In this document: in pieces, positions 19,701 to 29,991 of the stretch
Position numbering within the stretch: the first letter of the stretch is position 1
How the letters are laid out: each line of letters begins with the position of its first letter
NCBI GenBank assembly: GCA_040954595.2
Contig: JBECUI020000046.1
Coordinates: forward strand, 19,389 to 83,388
Source of the DNA: Balanoglossus misakiensis
Taxonomy: Eukaryota > Hemichordata
Direction of reading: 5' to 3'
DNA length: 64,000 bases
Made by a program: the position numbers and the translations under genes
Notes under the pieces: generated by a model
What the model saw: the letters and a program-made list of their open reading frames with translations, nothing else
The model's database searches: none
What the model was told of the DNA's origin: nothing

Positions 19701-22641
19701 AGATGAAACAAGCCCCACTCAAACGGTAAGGACAAACGCATCTGGTGCGACTGCACCGGGGGTAGTCAATAAGGATACTATTACGAAGGATAATGCGGTA
19801 AGCGAGAAAGGAACCCTTGCTCTGAACTGGGATGCCGCTACTCGTGGAACAGATCTAAACGGTAATTTAGTTGCGAACACCTACACCGTCCAGTATCGGG
19901 TAGAAGGCGAAAGCGCTTGGATCAATGGAGGAACAGTTGCGACACCGAGCATAACCATAACCTCTCTTGATGAAGCAAGCCCGTATGAGATCCAAATTCG
20001 TACGAACAATTCTAGCGATCCTAGCTTGGAAAGTGCGTGGACAGCTCCGGTTACATTAGTCAGTAACGGTATAGGACAGCTGGAGATACATGACAATAAC
20101 GGAAAGATAACGGAACTGACCATAGATGTTAATCAAACAAAACAGCTACTAGTTCCCCATACATTCTTTGTTAATGTGGCAAATACGAATATACTCTGGA
20201 CAAGTTCCGATGAAACAAAGGCAACAGTAACACCAGCAGGAGTCATTTCTGCAGTCTCGGACGGTACGGCAACCATTACGGCAACAGCAGAGGCAGATCC
20301 TACAAAATCTGCAATGGTAACAGTAACAGTATTCGCTGTGGCAGATATTGTTCTTTACAACACCGCAAGCATTACGACAGATGCTGGGCAGGAAGCAACA
20401 TTAGCTCCAGCCCCACAAACTTTACCTGCAGGTGCAGCATTATCGTATACTGCCACACTTGAAAACGGCCTTCCTTTGCCTGCTGGCGTAACTGTAGGAA
20501 CTGATGGGCTTATAACTGTTTTAGGGACTACTCTGGCGGGTACCTATCAGATAGTGGTAACAGCCACTGTTGATGGATATTCTGATTCTGCGTCCCATGC
20601 CATAACCTTAACAATTAATTCGGTTGTACTGACGGGAACGGTTTCATACGGCAATAATCCGGTTGTATCATCACTGACCCCGCTATCTGTACTTACAAAT
20701 ACTCTAAATGCTCCGAACCCCGTATGGAGTATCTCCGGCAACCCTGCAGGCATGACGATTGATCCCATAACCGGAAGAATATCGGTAACGGATGCTGTTT
20801 CTGCTCAGGCATACTCGGTAACCATTACGATAGCATCTGGAACTCCAGGCATTACGGGAACAGTGGATTTGAATCTTTCAGTAACCGTGGAAGATGCACC
20901 AATTCAATATAAGGCTGATCTCACTGTTGAGGACCGGGCATATTTCGGCATGGGAGATATTGATAATCCCTTTCTTTTTCTTGTAGCGGGAAGGACGGCA
21001 ACAGACGGTTTAACAGCAACGATAGAGATAAAAGATGCAACGGGAGCCACTAAAAATGCAAACACCGATGCTACCATTACTGTATCTCTTGATGAAAATG
21101 GAAATACCATAGTTGGTGCTGGACCTCAAATGACCTATGCTGAATGGTCAACTCTAGGACGCACGATAACCATAGACATTACGGTAGTAGATGCTGGTAC
21201 AGTTCTGGTCACTTCTTCATTGGCCAAAACAGTGCGACCACTGGGAGAAATTTACAACTGGCGTGATCTTCAGGCAATGAGACATGATGTAAGCGACACT
21301 GCTAATTATTTCTTAAAGGCAGATATAACCATACCTGCACCCGATACCTACGCCATACCGAGTACTGGATGGTCGCCGGTCGGGAACCCCTTTCGCGGTA
21401 CCTTAGCGGGAACACGAACTGACGGCGTAACTGATCGCTATAAGATTATCAATCTGACGATAAACAACACCAGCCGAACTGCGGGTTCAGGACTCTTTCG
21501 AATGATTCGAAGTAGCAGTCCGAACTCTATTCGTGTTAGAGACATTCTTTTTGTTAATCCTTCCATCCGTGTGGCAGCTCTGGCAGGAGTCTTGGTAGGA
21601 AGAATATATGCTGCCTCAGTAGAAAGGGTAGCAGTGGAAAGTAGTGGTGCAGTCCTTACTGGGCTATCGGGGGAGGTTGATCTTCGTGCTCTCTCCTACA
21701 GTGGCAGTGACAAAGGTATGTTCTTAGGGGGCATTGTTGGTGCCATGGAACGAGGGCGCCTTATTGCCGTTCATAACAGCGGGGATATAGTTCAAGAACG
21801 AGGCAATTTTGGTCAGGGACGTGTTGGTGGAATTCTAGGGTGGGGTGTTGCCGTGACTGTAATAGGAGGTTTTACTGGCGATATTAGAGGAGATGATAAT
21901 TATTTTGGGGGGATTGCTGGAGAAGCCAAGACGGCCGATGGTGATCCTACGCAGATATTTGGCTATTCTACCGGTAACATATATAGTAGCAGAAAAGGAC
22001 ACTTAGGGGGACTAGTAGGGCGTAGTCAACGCTGGAGCGGCCAGTCTGTTAATAAAATAAACCAAATAAGGGGTTATTCGACTGGTAGCATCAGTTCTGA
22101 TGGTCAGGCCTTGGAAATTTCATACACAGGTGGGTTAGTTGGCTATTTCCTGCGTATGGTTGATGTACAAGGATTTTTTGCGGGTTCGGTAGCAACTTCT
22201 TTTGCAAATAGTCAATTTACATTTATTGCAGAGGGTGGATTTCATGAAACTACTCCTTTTGCTATTCGAGGGTATGTTGATCAAACTACTGCGGGAACTA
22301 CTACGATGCTCGGTTCATCCCTAAGAGGAGGAATAACAGACGTACAGAGATTGCTAGGTGAGGGCTCCCTTACTCGCAGAGGAACGGGAACTGATGCAGA
22401 CCCGTATCAATACTTTGATACGAAGAATACTGCCGACGAAGCCGATGATACAGAGATTTTTCTTGCCGACGACCATTGGACCATGCATAGCTCCTTTGGT
22501 GGAGAAACAGATGCGGACTCAGACGGGATTCCCGATCAGATTGGCGACTGGGTCTGGGTAGGCGACGGCAAATGGCCAAGTCTCTGGGATACGGCTGACG
22601 GATATTACTTCGGAACCCAACCCGATAGAAAGACCCCGTAG
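16721..22641 (+). pseudogene. giant modular lipoprotein, copy 2, broken by one-base deletion
   Basis: The first 454 codons (16721-18085) match copies 1 and 3: the same LSAC lipobox, FN3 modules 1-4 and the start of the first Big_2 module. At 18071-18076 the sequence reads GAGGAG where copies 1 and 3 read GAGGGAG, so one G is missing and a TAA follows at 18083. The correct frame resumes and stays open to 22641 (about 1,500 codons: two FN3, Big_2, putative-Ig, two FN3, Big_2, two Ig-like modules, GLUG-type head). Without the deletion the protein would be ~1973 residues. As read, only a ~45-kDa lipid-anchored stub would be made. Reversible slippage is possible but the tract is only three G. An assembly or read error must be excluded. 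Confidence 0.85.
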
Positions 22642-22663
22642 AAATCGATAGAATCCGATAGAT

Positions 22664-22695
22664 AGCAGCGGAGCATAACCTCCGCTGCTTTTTTT
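22664..22695 (+). terminator. rho-independent terminator after copy 2
   Basis: Same 10-bp AGCAGCGGAG / CTCCGCTGCT stem as after copy 1, followed by seven T. Confidence 0.9.
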
Positions 22696-22737
22696 GTTTG
22701 AGGTAGAGCCAAAAAATCAAGTAAAATATGCACCTAC

Positions 22738-22845
22738 TTCAATCAAAACCGCACCTTTCGCAGTAGTTCTTAATACCACCCCTGAAAAAAATTGATAAAT
22801 ATCCGCACCTACTTCAATCAAACATGTATATTTTGCTTTAGGGGC
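22738..22845 (+). repeat. short (75-bp) repeat unit between lipoprotein copies 2 and 3
   Basis: A unit starts at 22738 (TTCAATCAAAACCGCACC) and the next begins at 22813. The unit is the 75-bp form, lacking the G-rich part and with it the right arm of the hairpin, exactly as in the third unit at 9768. The 293-base gap otherwise holds terminator, promoter and leader. Confidence 0.85.
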
Positions 22846-22874
22846 TTGTCGTTTGCATATTTTGACACTATAAT
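22846..22874 (+). promoter_or_regulatory. promoter of giant lipoprotein gene 3
   Basis: TTGTCG (22846-22851), 17 bases, TATAAT (22869-22874), conserved with the other two copies. Confidence 0.7.
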
Positions 22875-22934
22875 ATATGACTGTATAAAAAATATACCAA
22901 AGTACATTACTCAATAAAAACAGAGAGGTTATAA

Positions 22935-25900
22935 ATGAGTTATAAAGCATTCTTGATTGCTATTAGTGTTGTGTTAGTTGTTGTTCTTTCAGCTTGTGGG
23001 GGTGCATCTGGAGGAGGGGGAGAAACGATAGTTGTTGACCCGGCAACGGGAGTGCGTGCACAATTCGTAGCAGCCGATGCAATTACAGTTTCATGGTCTG
23101 CACCCAGTACAGGCACAGGCACCTATACGTACACCATAACCCTAAGTTCGGGAAATACACCGGTACAAACAATAGATGATGTATCGGGTACATCGTATAC
23201 ATTTTTAGGATTGCAGTTAAATGCGGAAACAGTCTACACAGTAGAAGTCGTAGTCAAGCAGGGCACTTCTTCTTCTCAGGTAGCAAGTGTTGATTTACCG
23301 GCAACCGGTAAGGTTGCAGAAGCAGGAACAAGCGTAAGCGATGTAGCAACTGCTGCAGGCGATGATGCTGCAACTCAGATAAGGGTATCGTGGACAGCCC
23401 CGACTGAACGTAGCGATGTTCAGGGATATACAATCCAATTAACACCAACAAGTGGAGCAGCCTTAGATCCTATTTCCGTTGCTGCTGGCGAGCTATCTAC
23501 CCTTATTTCCAACCTTGATCCGGCAACGGAGTATGCAGTTGAGGTTACAGCAATATATCCAGACGGAGATAGTACTTCCATACCGGCACCTGCCACCGTA
23601 CAAACATCAGCCGAACAGCTGGGCACTTTGGAACCATCAGCATCTCAATCAGCCCGATCCATTACAGTTAGTTGGCAAGCCATTTCCTCCCGAGACCTGA
23701 CCTATACGGTCTATTTGGCAACAACAGAGACCGGAATAATAGATGCGGCGAATGAGCAGGCAGCCCCATCCTTTCAAGCAGATTTATCCCTCTGGTCATT
23801 GACCATTGATGGGCTAGAACCGAATACCCCCTATTACATTGTTGTTACCGTACCGAGCGAAAACATAGAAAGTGCTCCTTTGCAGGTAACAACATTTGGA
23901 TTGGAGGCAGTAGCCCCCAATATGGTGAGCAACATTGTAAAGGATGATGCCGAGAAGACAGCAGGCAACCTCAAGTTGAACTGGCAGGACTCACAAGGAA
24001 CAGATACGAATGGGCATACTGTTGAAAGCATTTACACTGTAAAGTATCAAAATCTGAGATCAAACGAAGAGTTCATTCAAGACGGTATAAGGGACACGAC
24101 GACCTTTACCTTAACCGGCTTGGCAGAAGCGACCGATTACGCTATTCGTATACAAGCAGTAAACAGTTTTAATTCCGATTTAGTAAGTGACTGGACCGAC
24201 CCACCTGTAGTTCTTACCAGCAACGGTATTAAACCTCTGCTTATTCAGCAAAATGGCGTGGACCTAACTACTCTGACCTTGGCAATAGCCGAGGGAGCGA
24301 TCCTAAGTGTTCCCTCATCGGTTTTTGTTAATGTAGAGAATACGAATATTGATTGGGAAAGTAGTAACGAACAGGAAGTTTCGGTGCTGAATGGAGAGAT
24401 AAGGGCATTGGCAGTTACCGATGGCCTAACAATTACGGCGACATCAAATGCAGATGCGAGTAAAACTGCAACGGTTACAGTACAGGTAACAGGGTTTGTG
24501 GATGTGCAGAGATCATCGGCAGCAAGACGCATTACAGTTCGCTGGGAACCAATTTCAGCAGCAGAACTTACATACACCGTCTATCTGGCAACTGCGGAAG
24601 CAGGATTAATTGATAATGCCAACAAGCAGGATGCACCGACACTGGATCCGGGTACCGGTTGGTGGACATTGGATATTACCGGATTAACCCCGGAAACATC
24701 CTACTATGTAGTGGTGCAAGCGGAGAGTCAAGGAGGTGCAACGGCAACAAGTGCGATCTTAACAATAGACACACGAGCCTCAGGTGTTTCGGCTCCCGAT
24801 GCGGTTTCAGGAATAGTCAAAGATAATACGGAGAAGGGGCAAGGAAACTTAAAAATTAACTGGCTTGCATCTGAAGGAACCGATGACGACGGCAATCCAA
24901 TTGCAAGCACGTACAATGTTGAGTATCAAAATCTGAGATCAAACGAATTGTTCACTCAAGAAGGTATAACGGACACGACTCTTACACTAACAGGCTTGGA
25001 CGAAGCGACCGATTACGCTATTCGTATAGAGGCAGTGCATAGCGTTGATATAACTAAAGCGAGTCCTTGGACAGAACCGCCTGTAACCCTTACCAGCAAC
25101 GGTATTCGTACACTTGAGATACGAGATGCCAATGGCAATGAGATCCCCGGGAACACGTTGACTCTTCCTGTTGGACAGCAAAAAACCCTAACAGTTCCTG
25201 CATCATTGTTTATCAATGTTGCTGATGCCAATGTAAATTGGACAAGTTCCGATGAAACAAAGGCAACAGTAACAGGAGGAGTTGTTTCTGCAGTCTCAGA
25301 CGGTACGGCAACCATTACGGCAGCAGCAGCGGCAGATTCAACAAACACGGCAACTGTAACGGTAACTGTGCCCGGATTAGAGAACGTCATCCTGTATGAC
25401 CCGGCAACGCTTACAGCTACCTATCCGGTTACCACTGCAGTCCTAGGAGCAAATCCGCAAGGACTTCCGGTTGCCGGTCTGGAACTATCCTATACGGGAA
25501 CACTAAGCGACGGAAATCCATTACCTGTAGGCATAAGCCTTGCATCGGATGGAACCATTAGTCTGGATTCGGATGCAGAACTTGGTACATCCACACTCAG
25601 CATTACAGCAACAGCAGATGGCTATACCAGTAGTGCAACCCAAGACCTAACAGTAACGGTAGAATCCCCACAAGCAAGAGAGTTTGTTATAGAATCTGAA
25701 CCATCAGCAACAAGCATAGTACTGACTTGGGCACCCATCGTTGATATTGATGTTACTTACACCGTCTATTTTTCTGATACGAGTACTGATATAGAAAACC
25801 CAGCCAATGAGCAGGCAGCCCCGACACTAGTCGAAGGGAAATGGACAGTTACCATTGATAATTTGGTACCGGAGACTGACTACTATGTAGTCATTACGGC

Positions 25901-28900
25901 GATATTAACTGGTGTTGTAGATGAAACAAGCCCCACTCAAACGGTAAGCACAAGCCAATCTGGTGCGACTGCACCGGGGGTAGTCAATAAGGATAGCATT
26001 ACCAAGGATAATGCGGTAAGCGAGAAAGGAACCCTTGCTCTAAACTGGGATGGTGCTACTCGTGGAACAGATGTAAACGGCAATTTAGTTGCGAACACCT
26101 ACACCGTCGAGTATCGGGCAGAAGGCGAAAGCACTTGGACCAATGGAGGAACAGTCGCGGCACCGGCCATAACCCTGACATCTCTTGCCGAAGCAAGCCC
26201 GTATGAGATCCGAATTCGTACGAACAATTCTAGTGATCCCAATAATCCTCTTTTGGAAAGTGCGTGGACAGCTCCGGTTACATTAGTCAGTAACGGTATA
26301 GGACAGTTGGAGATACATGACAATAACGGAAAGATAACGGAACTGACCATAGAGGTTAATCAAACAAAACAGCTACTAGTTCCCCATACATTCTTTGTTA
26401 ATGTGGCAAATACGAATATACTCTGGACAAGTTCCGATGAAACAAAGGCAACAGTAACACCAGCAGGAGTCATTTCTGCAGTCTCAGAAGGTACGGCAAC
26501 CATTACGGCAACAGCAGCGGCAGATCTCACAAAATCTGCAACAATAGCAGTAACGGCAGCACTCATACAGGGAAGAGAGTTTGTCATAACATCTGAACCA
26601 TCACCAACAAGCCTGGTACTGACTTGGGCACCCATCGTTGATATTGATGTAACCTACACCGTCTATTTGTCTGATACGAATGCTGATATAGAAAACTCAG
26701 CCAATGAGCAGGCAGCCCCGACATTAGCTGAAGGAAAATGGACAGTTACCATTGATAATTTGGTACCGGAGACTGACTACTATGTAGTCATTACGGCGAT
26801 ATTAACTGGTGTTGTAGATGAAACAAGCCCCACTCAAACGGTAAGGACAAACGCATCTGGTGCGACTGCACCGGGGATAGTCAATAAGGATACTATTACG
26901 AAGGATAATGCGGTAAGCGAGAAAGGAACCCTTGCTCTGAACTGGGATGGTGCTACTCGTGGAGCAGATGTAAACGGCAATTTAGTTGCGAACACCTACA
27001 CCGTCGAGTATCGGGCAGAAGGCGAAAGCGCTTGGAACAATGGAGGAACAGTCGCGGCACCGGCCATAACCCTGACATCTCTTGACGAAGCAAGCCCGTA
27101 TGAGATCCAAATTCGTACGAACAATTCTAGTGATCCCAATAATCCTCTTTTGGCAAGTGCTTGGACAGCTCCGGTTACATTAGTCAGTAACGGTATAGGA
27201 CAGCTAGAGATACATGACAATGACGGAAAGATAACGGAACATGCCTTGAATATGGGTCAAACAAAACAACTTTTTGTTCCTGATACATTCTTTGTTAATG
27301 TGGCAAATAGGAATATACTTTGGTCAAGCTCGAATACGGCAGTAGCAACCGTATCGCTGGGAGGAGAAGTTACTACAGTCTCCGGTGGCGAGGCGACCAT
27401 TACGGCAATAGCATCGGCAGATTCTACAAAAAGGGCAACAATAACAGTAACCGTAATCAGCTTAGCAAATCTTGTTCTCTATAGCTCTGATAGCATTACA
27501 ACGGATTTTGGTCAGGAAACAGTTTTAGATCCGGCACCACAGGTTGATCTACCGACAGGTACAGTATTATCGTATGTGCCGGGGACCCTGCCAGATGGGG
27601 TAACGGTACAAGGAAATGGACGAATAGCAGTGTCCAATAGCGTAATATCGGGAACTTATCAAATAGAGGTTACAGCCACTGCTGATGATTTTTCTGATTC
27701 TGCCTCACAAATACTAACCCTAACGGTTAATACAATTTCATTGTCGGGAACCGTTTCTTATGGCGATGCTCCGACTATAGCGACAGACAAAGAGCTTCTT
27801 GTAGTTGCGGATACTCTGAATGCTCCGAACCCAGTGTGGAGTATCTCCGGTAATCCTGCAGGCATGACGATTGATTCCACATCCGGTAGAATATCGGTAA
27901 CAGAATCAGTTGTTCATCAAGAATATACGGGAATAACTATTACAATAGAGTCCGGAATAGCAGACATTACGGGAACAGTATCTGTAACAATTTCAGTAAC
28001 TGTAATCCCTGCATCACTGCAATACAAGTTTGACCTCAGTACTGATGATCAGCAATACTTTAGCATAGGAGATATTGATAATCCATTTCTTTTTCATCTG
28101 CTTCACGTAACTGCAACGGATAGCTTGACTGCGACAGTTGAGATAAAAGATACAGGGGGAAGAGTCAGGAATGCAAATACCGTTGCTACTATTACTGCAT
28201 CTCTTGATGAAAATGGCAATGCCATTGTTGGAGTTGGTCCTCAAATGACCTATGCCGAATGGCAAAATGTCGGTACTGAGGTAACTATAGATATTACAGT
28301 AACAACGGCAGGTACTACAGAGCCAAAGAGAGCTTTGCTTACCAAAGCAGTGCGACCACCGAATGGAGAAATTTACAACTGGCGTGATCTTCGGGCAATG
28401 AGACATAATACAAGCGCAACTGCTAATTATTTCTTAAAGGCAGATATAACCATACCTGCACCCGGTACCTACGACATGCCGAGTACTGGATGGGCGCCGG
28501 TCGGGAACCCCTTTCGCGGTACCTTAGCGGGAACACGAACTGACGGCGTAACTGATCGCTATAAGATTATCAATCTGACGATAGACGACACCAGCCGAAC
28601 TGCGGGTTCAGGACTCTTTCGAATGATTCAAGGTAGTTCATTTGTTGATCTTCGTGTTAGAGATATTCTTTTTGTTGATCCTTCTGTCAGTGTGGGTGCT
28701 GTGGCAGGGGTCTTGACGGGGATCTTATACAAGGGAACAGTGGAAAGGATAGCTGTGGAAAGTAACGGCACAGTTGTTACTTCGTCAGGGAGCACCTCTT
28801 ATAGGTTTGTTAGTGCAAATACTTCGTCGACAGGTGCGCTTATCGGAGGTATTGCTGGTGTTGTTGATACAGGAAGAATGATTGCTGTCCATAACAGTGG

Positions 28901-29729
28901 GGATGTAGTCCAAACTGGGATAAGTTCGGGATTAGATGCATTTGTCGGTGGAATTGTAGGTAATGGATATTTTATTGATATAATAGGCGGAGTTACTGGT
29001 AATGTTCGTGCCACAGGTATTTCTGTAGGCGGGATTATCGGATATACCTTCGTGAAACCTGGTGCAAGGGCAGTGGTATATGCGTATTTCACTGGTACTG
29101 TATACACCCATGGAAACTGGGCTGGTGCATTATATGGACAGGTAAACAACCTGGGGACTGGTGATCCAGATCCAGTACATATTCAAGGTTATGCAACTAA
29201 TAACATCAGAGGCGGTAGAGTTGGTGGTCTGGTAGGACGTTATCGTGCTCGGATAAATCTATTAGGATTCTTTGCTGGCAGTGTAACTGGCACTAGCGAG
29301 CGTTATACATTTGTTAGCACAGCTCAATTAATGAAGGAGGCTGGTGATAAAGCAATTCGAGGGTATGTTGATCAAACTACTGCGGGGACTGGTCGTACGG
29401 TCGGTACACCCCTGGTGGGCGGAACAACAGACGTACAGAGATTGATAGGTGAGGACTTCCTTACTCGCAGAGGAACGGGAACAGATACAGACCCGTATCA
29501 ATACTTTGATACGAAGAATACTGCCGACGTAGCCGATGATAGAGAGATTTTTATTGCCGACCATTGGACCATGCATAGCTCCTTTGGTGGAGAAACAGAT
29601 GCGGACGCAGACGGGATTTCCGATCAGATTGGCGACTGGGTCTGGGTAGGCGACGGGAAGTGGCCAAGTCTCTGGGATACGGCTGACGGATACTACTTCG
29701 GAACCCAACCCGATAGAAAGACCCCGTAG
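22935..29729 (+). CDS. giant modular surface lipoprotein, copy 3 (longest, GLUG head)
   Basis: A 2264-residue intact protein with the same lipoprotein signal (Cys21) and the same order of FN3, Big_2 and putative-Ig modules as copy 1 through ~residue 1200. It then contains one extra FN3-FN3-Big_2 block: sequence beginning REFVIESEPS at 25677 is repeated as REFVITSEPS at 26574, an in-frame 897-bp step. Two Ig-like modules follow, then a head (~1695-2264) with WRDLRAMRH, GNPFRGTLAGTRTDG and GLUG-type repeats (VGGIVGNGYF, VGGIIGYTF, VGGLVGRY). The head is close to that of copy 2 and diverged from copy 1. The tail has GDWVWVGDGKWPSLWDTADG. It has the same promoter, leader and terminator as its siblings. 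Lipid-anchored and probably surface-exposed; ligand unknown. Confidence 0.85.
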   Translation: MSYKAFLIAISVVLVVVLSACGGASGGGGETIVVDPATGVRAQFVAADAITVSWSAPSTGTGTYTYTITLSSGNTPVQTIDDVSGTSYTFLGLQLNAETVYTVEVVVKQGTSSSQVASVDLPATGKVAEAGTSVSDVATAAGDDAATQIRVSWTAPTERSDVQGYTIQLTPTSGAALDPISVAAGELSTLISNLDPATEYAVEVTAIYPDGDSTSIPAPATVQTSAEQLGTLEPSASQSARSITVSWQAISSRDLTYTVYLATTETGIIDAANEQAAPSFQADLSLWSLTIDGLEPNTPYYIVVTVPSENIESAPLQVTTFGLEAVAPNMVSNIVKDDAEKTAGNLKLNWQDSQGTDTNGHTVESIYTVKYQNLRSNEEFIQDGIRDTTTFTLTGLAEATDYAIRIQAVNSFNSDLVSDWTDPPVVLTSNGIKPLLIQQNGVDLTTLTLAIAEGAILSVPSSVFVNVENTNIDWESSNEQEVSVLNGEIRALAVTDGLTITATSNADASKTATVTVQVTGFVDVQRSSAARRITVRWEPISAAELTYTVYLATAEAGLIDNANKQDAPTLDPGTGWWTLDITGLTPETSYYVVVQAESQGGATATSAILTIDTRASGVSAPDAVSGIVKDNTEKGQGNLKINWLASEGTDDDGNPIASTYNVEYQNLRSNELFTQEGITDTTLTLTGLDEATDYAIRIEAVHSVDITKASPWTEPPVTLTSNGIRTLEIRDANGNEIPGNTLTLPVGQQKTLTVPASLFINVADANVNWTSSDETKATVTGGVVSAVSDGTATITAAAAADSTNTATVTVTVPGLENVILYDPATLTATYPVTTAVLGANPQGLPVAGLELSYTGTLSDGNPLPVGISLASDGTISLDSDAELGTSTLSITATADGYTSSATQDLTVTVESPQAREFVIESEPSATSIVLTWAPIVDIDVTYTVYFSDTSTDIENPANEQAAPTLVEGKWTVTIDNLVPETDYYVVITAILTGVVDETSPTQTVSTSQSGATAPGVVNKDSITKDNAVSEKGTLALNWDGATRGTDVNGNLVANTYTVEYRAEGESTWTNGGTVAAPAITLTSLAEASPYEIRIRTNNSSDPNNPLLESAWTAPVTLVSNGIGQLEIHDNNGKITELTIEVNQTKQLLVPHTFFVNVANTNILWTSSDETKATVTPAGVISAVSEGTATITATAAADLTKSATIAVTAALIQGREFVITSEPSPTSLVLTWAPIVDIDVTYTVYLSDTNADIENSANEQAAPTLAEGKWTVTIDNLVPETDYYVVITAILTGVVDETSPTQTVRTNASGATAPGIVNKDTITKDNAVSEKGTLALNWDGATRGADVNGNLVANTYTVEYRAEGESAWNNGGTVAAPAITLTSLDEASPYEIQIRTNNSSDPNNPLLASAWTAPVTLVSNGIGQLEIHDNDGKITEHALNMGQTKQLFVPDTFFVNVANRNILWSSSNTAVATVSLGGEVTTVSGGEATITAIASADSTKRATITVTVISLANLVLYSSDSITTDFGQETVLDPAPQVDLPTGTVLSYVPGTLPDGVTVQGNGRIAVSNSVISGTYQIEVTATADDFSDSASQILTLTVNTISLSGTVSYGDAPTIATDKELLVVADTLNAPNPVWSISGNPAGMTIDSTSGRISVTESVVHQEYTGITITIESGIADITGTVSVTISVTVIPASLQYKFDLSTDDQQYFSIGDIDNPFLFHLLHVTATDSLTATVEIKDTGGRVRNANTVATITASLDENGNAIVGVGPQMTYAEWQNVGTEVTIDITVTTAGTTEPKRALLTKAVRPPNGEIYNWRDLRAMRHNTSATANYFLKADITIPAPGTYDMPSTGWAPVGNPFRGTLAGTRTDGVTDRYKIINLTIDDTSRTAGSGLFRMIQGSSFVDLRVRDILFVDPSVSVGAVAGVLTGILYKGTVERIAVESNGTVVTSSGSTSYRFVSANTSSTGALIGGIAGVVDTGRMIAVHNSGDVVQTGISSGLDAFVGGIVGNGYFIDIIGGVTGNVRATGISVGGIIGYTFVKPGARAVVYAYFTGTVYTHGNWAGALYGQVNNLGTGDPDPVHIQGYATNNIRGGRVGGLVGRYRARINLLGFFAGSVTGTSERYTFVSTAQLMKEAGDKAIRGYVDQTTAGTGRTVGTPLVGGTTDVQRLIGEDFLTRRGTGTDTDPYQYFDTKNTADVADDREIFIADHWTMHSSFGGETDADADGISDQIGDWVWVGDGKWPSLWDTADGYYFGTQPDRKTP
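25677..27470 (+). repeat. 897-bp in-frame tandem repeat inside giant lipoprotein 3
   Basis: Two copies (about 25677-26573 and 26574-27470), each encoding FN3-FN3-Big_2, 299 codons. Copies 1 and 2 of the gene have only one such block. The second block shows more differences at its 3' end, where it passes into the Ig-like modules. Confidence 0.8.
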
Positions 29730-29751
29730 AAATCGATAGAATCCGATAGAT

Positions 29752-29784
29752 AGCAGCGGAGCATAGCCTCCGCTGCTTTTTTTT
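29752..29784 (+). terminator. rho-independent terminator after copy 3
   Basis: The same AGCAGCGGAG / CTCCGCTGCT stem (29752-29761, 29768-29777), followed by eight T. Confidence 0.9.
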
Positions 29785-29826
29785 GTTTGAGGGAGTGCCA
29801 AAAAATCAAGCAAAACATGCATAAAC

Positions 29827-29936
29827 TTCAATCAAACACACAGATTTCGCAGTAGTACCTTATACCACCCCTTAAGGGTGGGGGTTGTGGATGGGGAGCA
29901 GGGCATAAAAAAACAAGCCCCCCATGCTCCGACAAC
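29827..29936 (+). repeat. outer right copy of the 109-bp repeat family plus second hairpin
   Basis: A diverged unit starts with TTCAATCAAA at 29827 and keeps the inverted repeat as CCACCC-CTTAA-GGGTGG with the G-rich tail. It is followed by GGAGCA...TGCTCC (29896-29931), enclosing GGGC...GCCC, a second possible hairpin. No gene lies between 29730 and 29991. Confidence 0.7.
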
Positions 29937-29991
29937 ATATCCAGTCTGAAATGCTAGTATTTTCAGGCAGAATAAAGTATACTATCATTGT

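Larger units (their letters stand above)
9550..29900 (+). repeat. tandem triplication of a giant lipoprotein transcription unit
   Basis: Three units of roughly 6-7 kb follow head to tail: genes at 9965-16375, 16721-22641 and 22935-29729. Each has the same promoter, the same leader, the same first ~1100 codons with few changes, and the same rho-independent terminator. The 109-bp repeat family lies at every junction and at the outer right end (29827). This is seen directly in the sequence. It implies recent duplication or continuing gene conversion among the copies. Confidence 0.9.

Noticed and set aside
10113-29149. Many 60-130 codon frames antisense or out of frame within the giant lipoprotein genes
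   Set aside because: They repeat identically in all three copies and follow the low-complexity Thr/Ala/Val codon pattern of the coding strand, so they are shadows.
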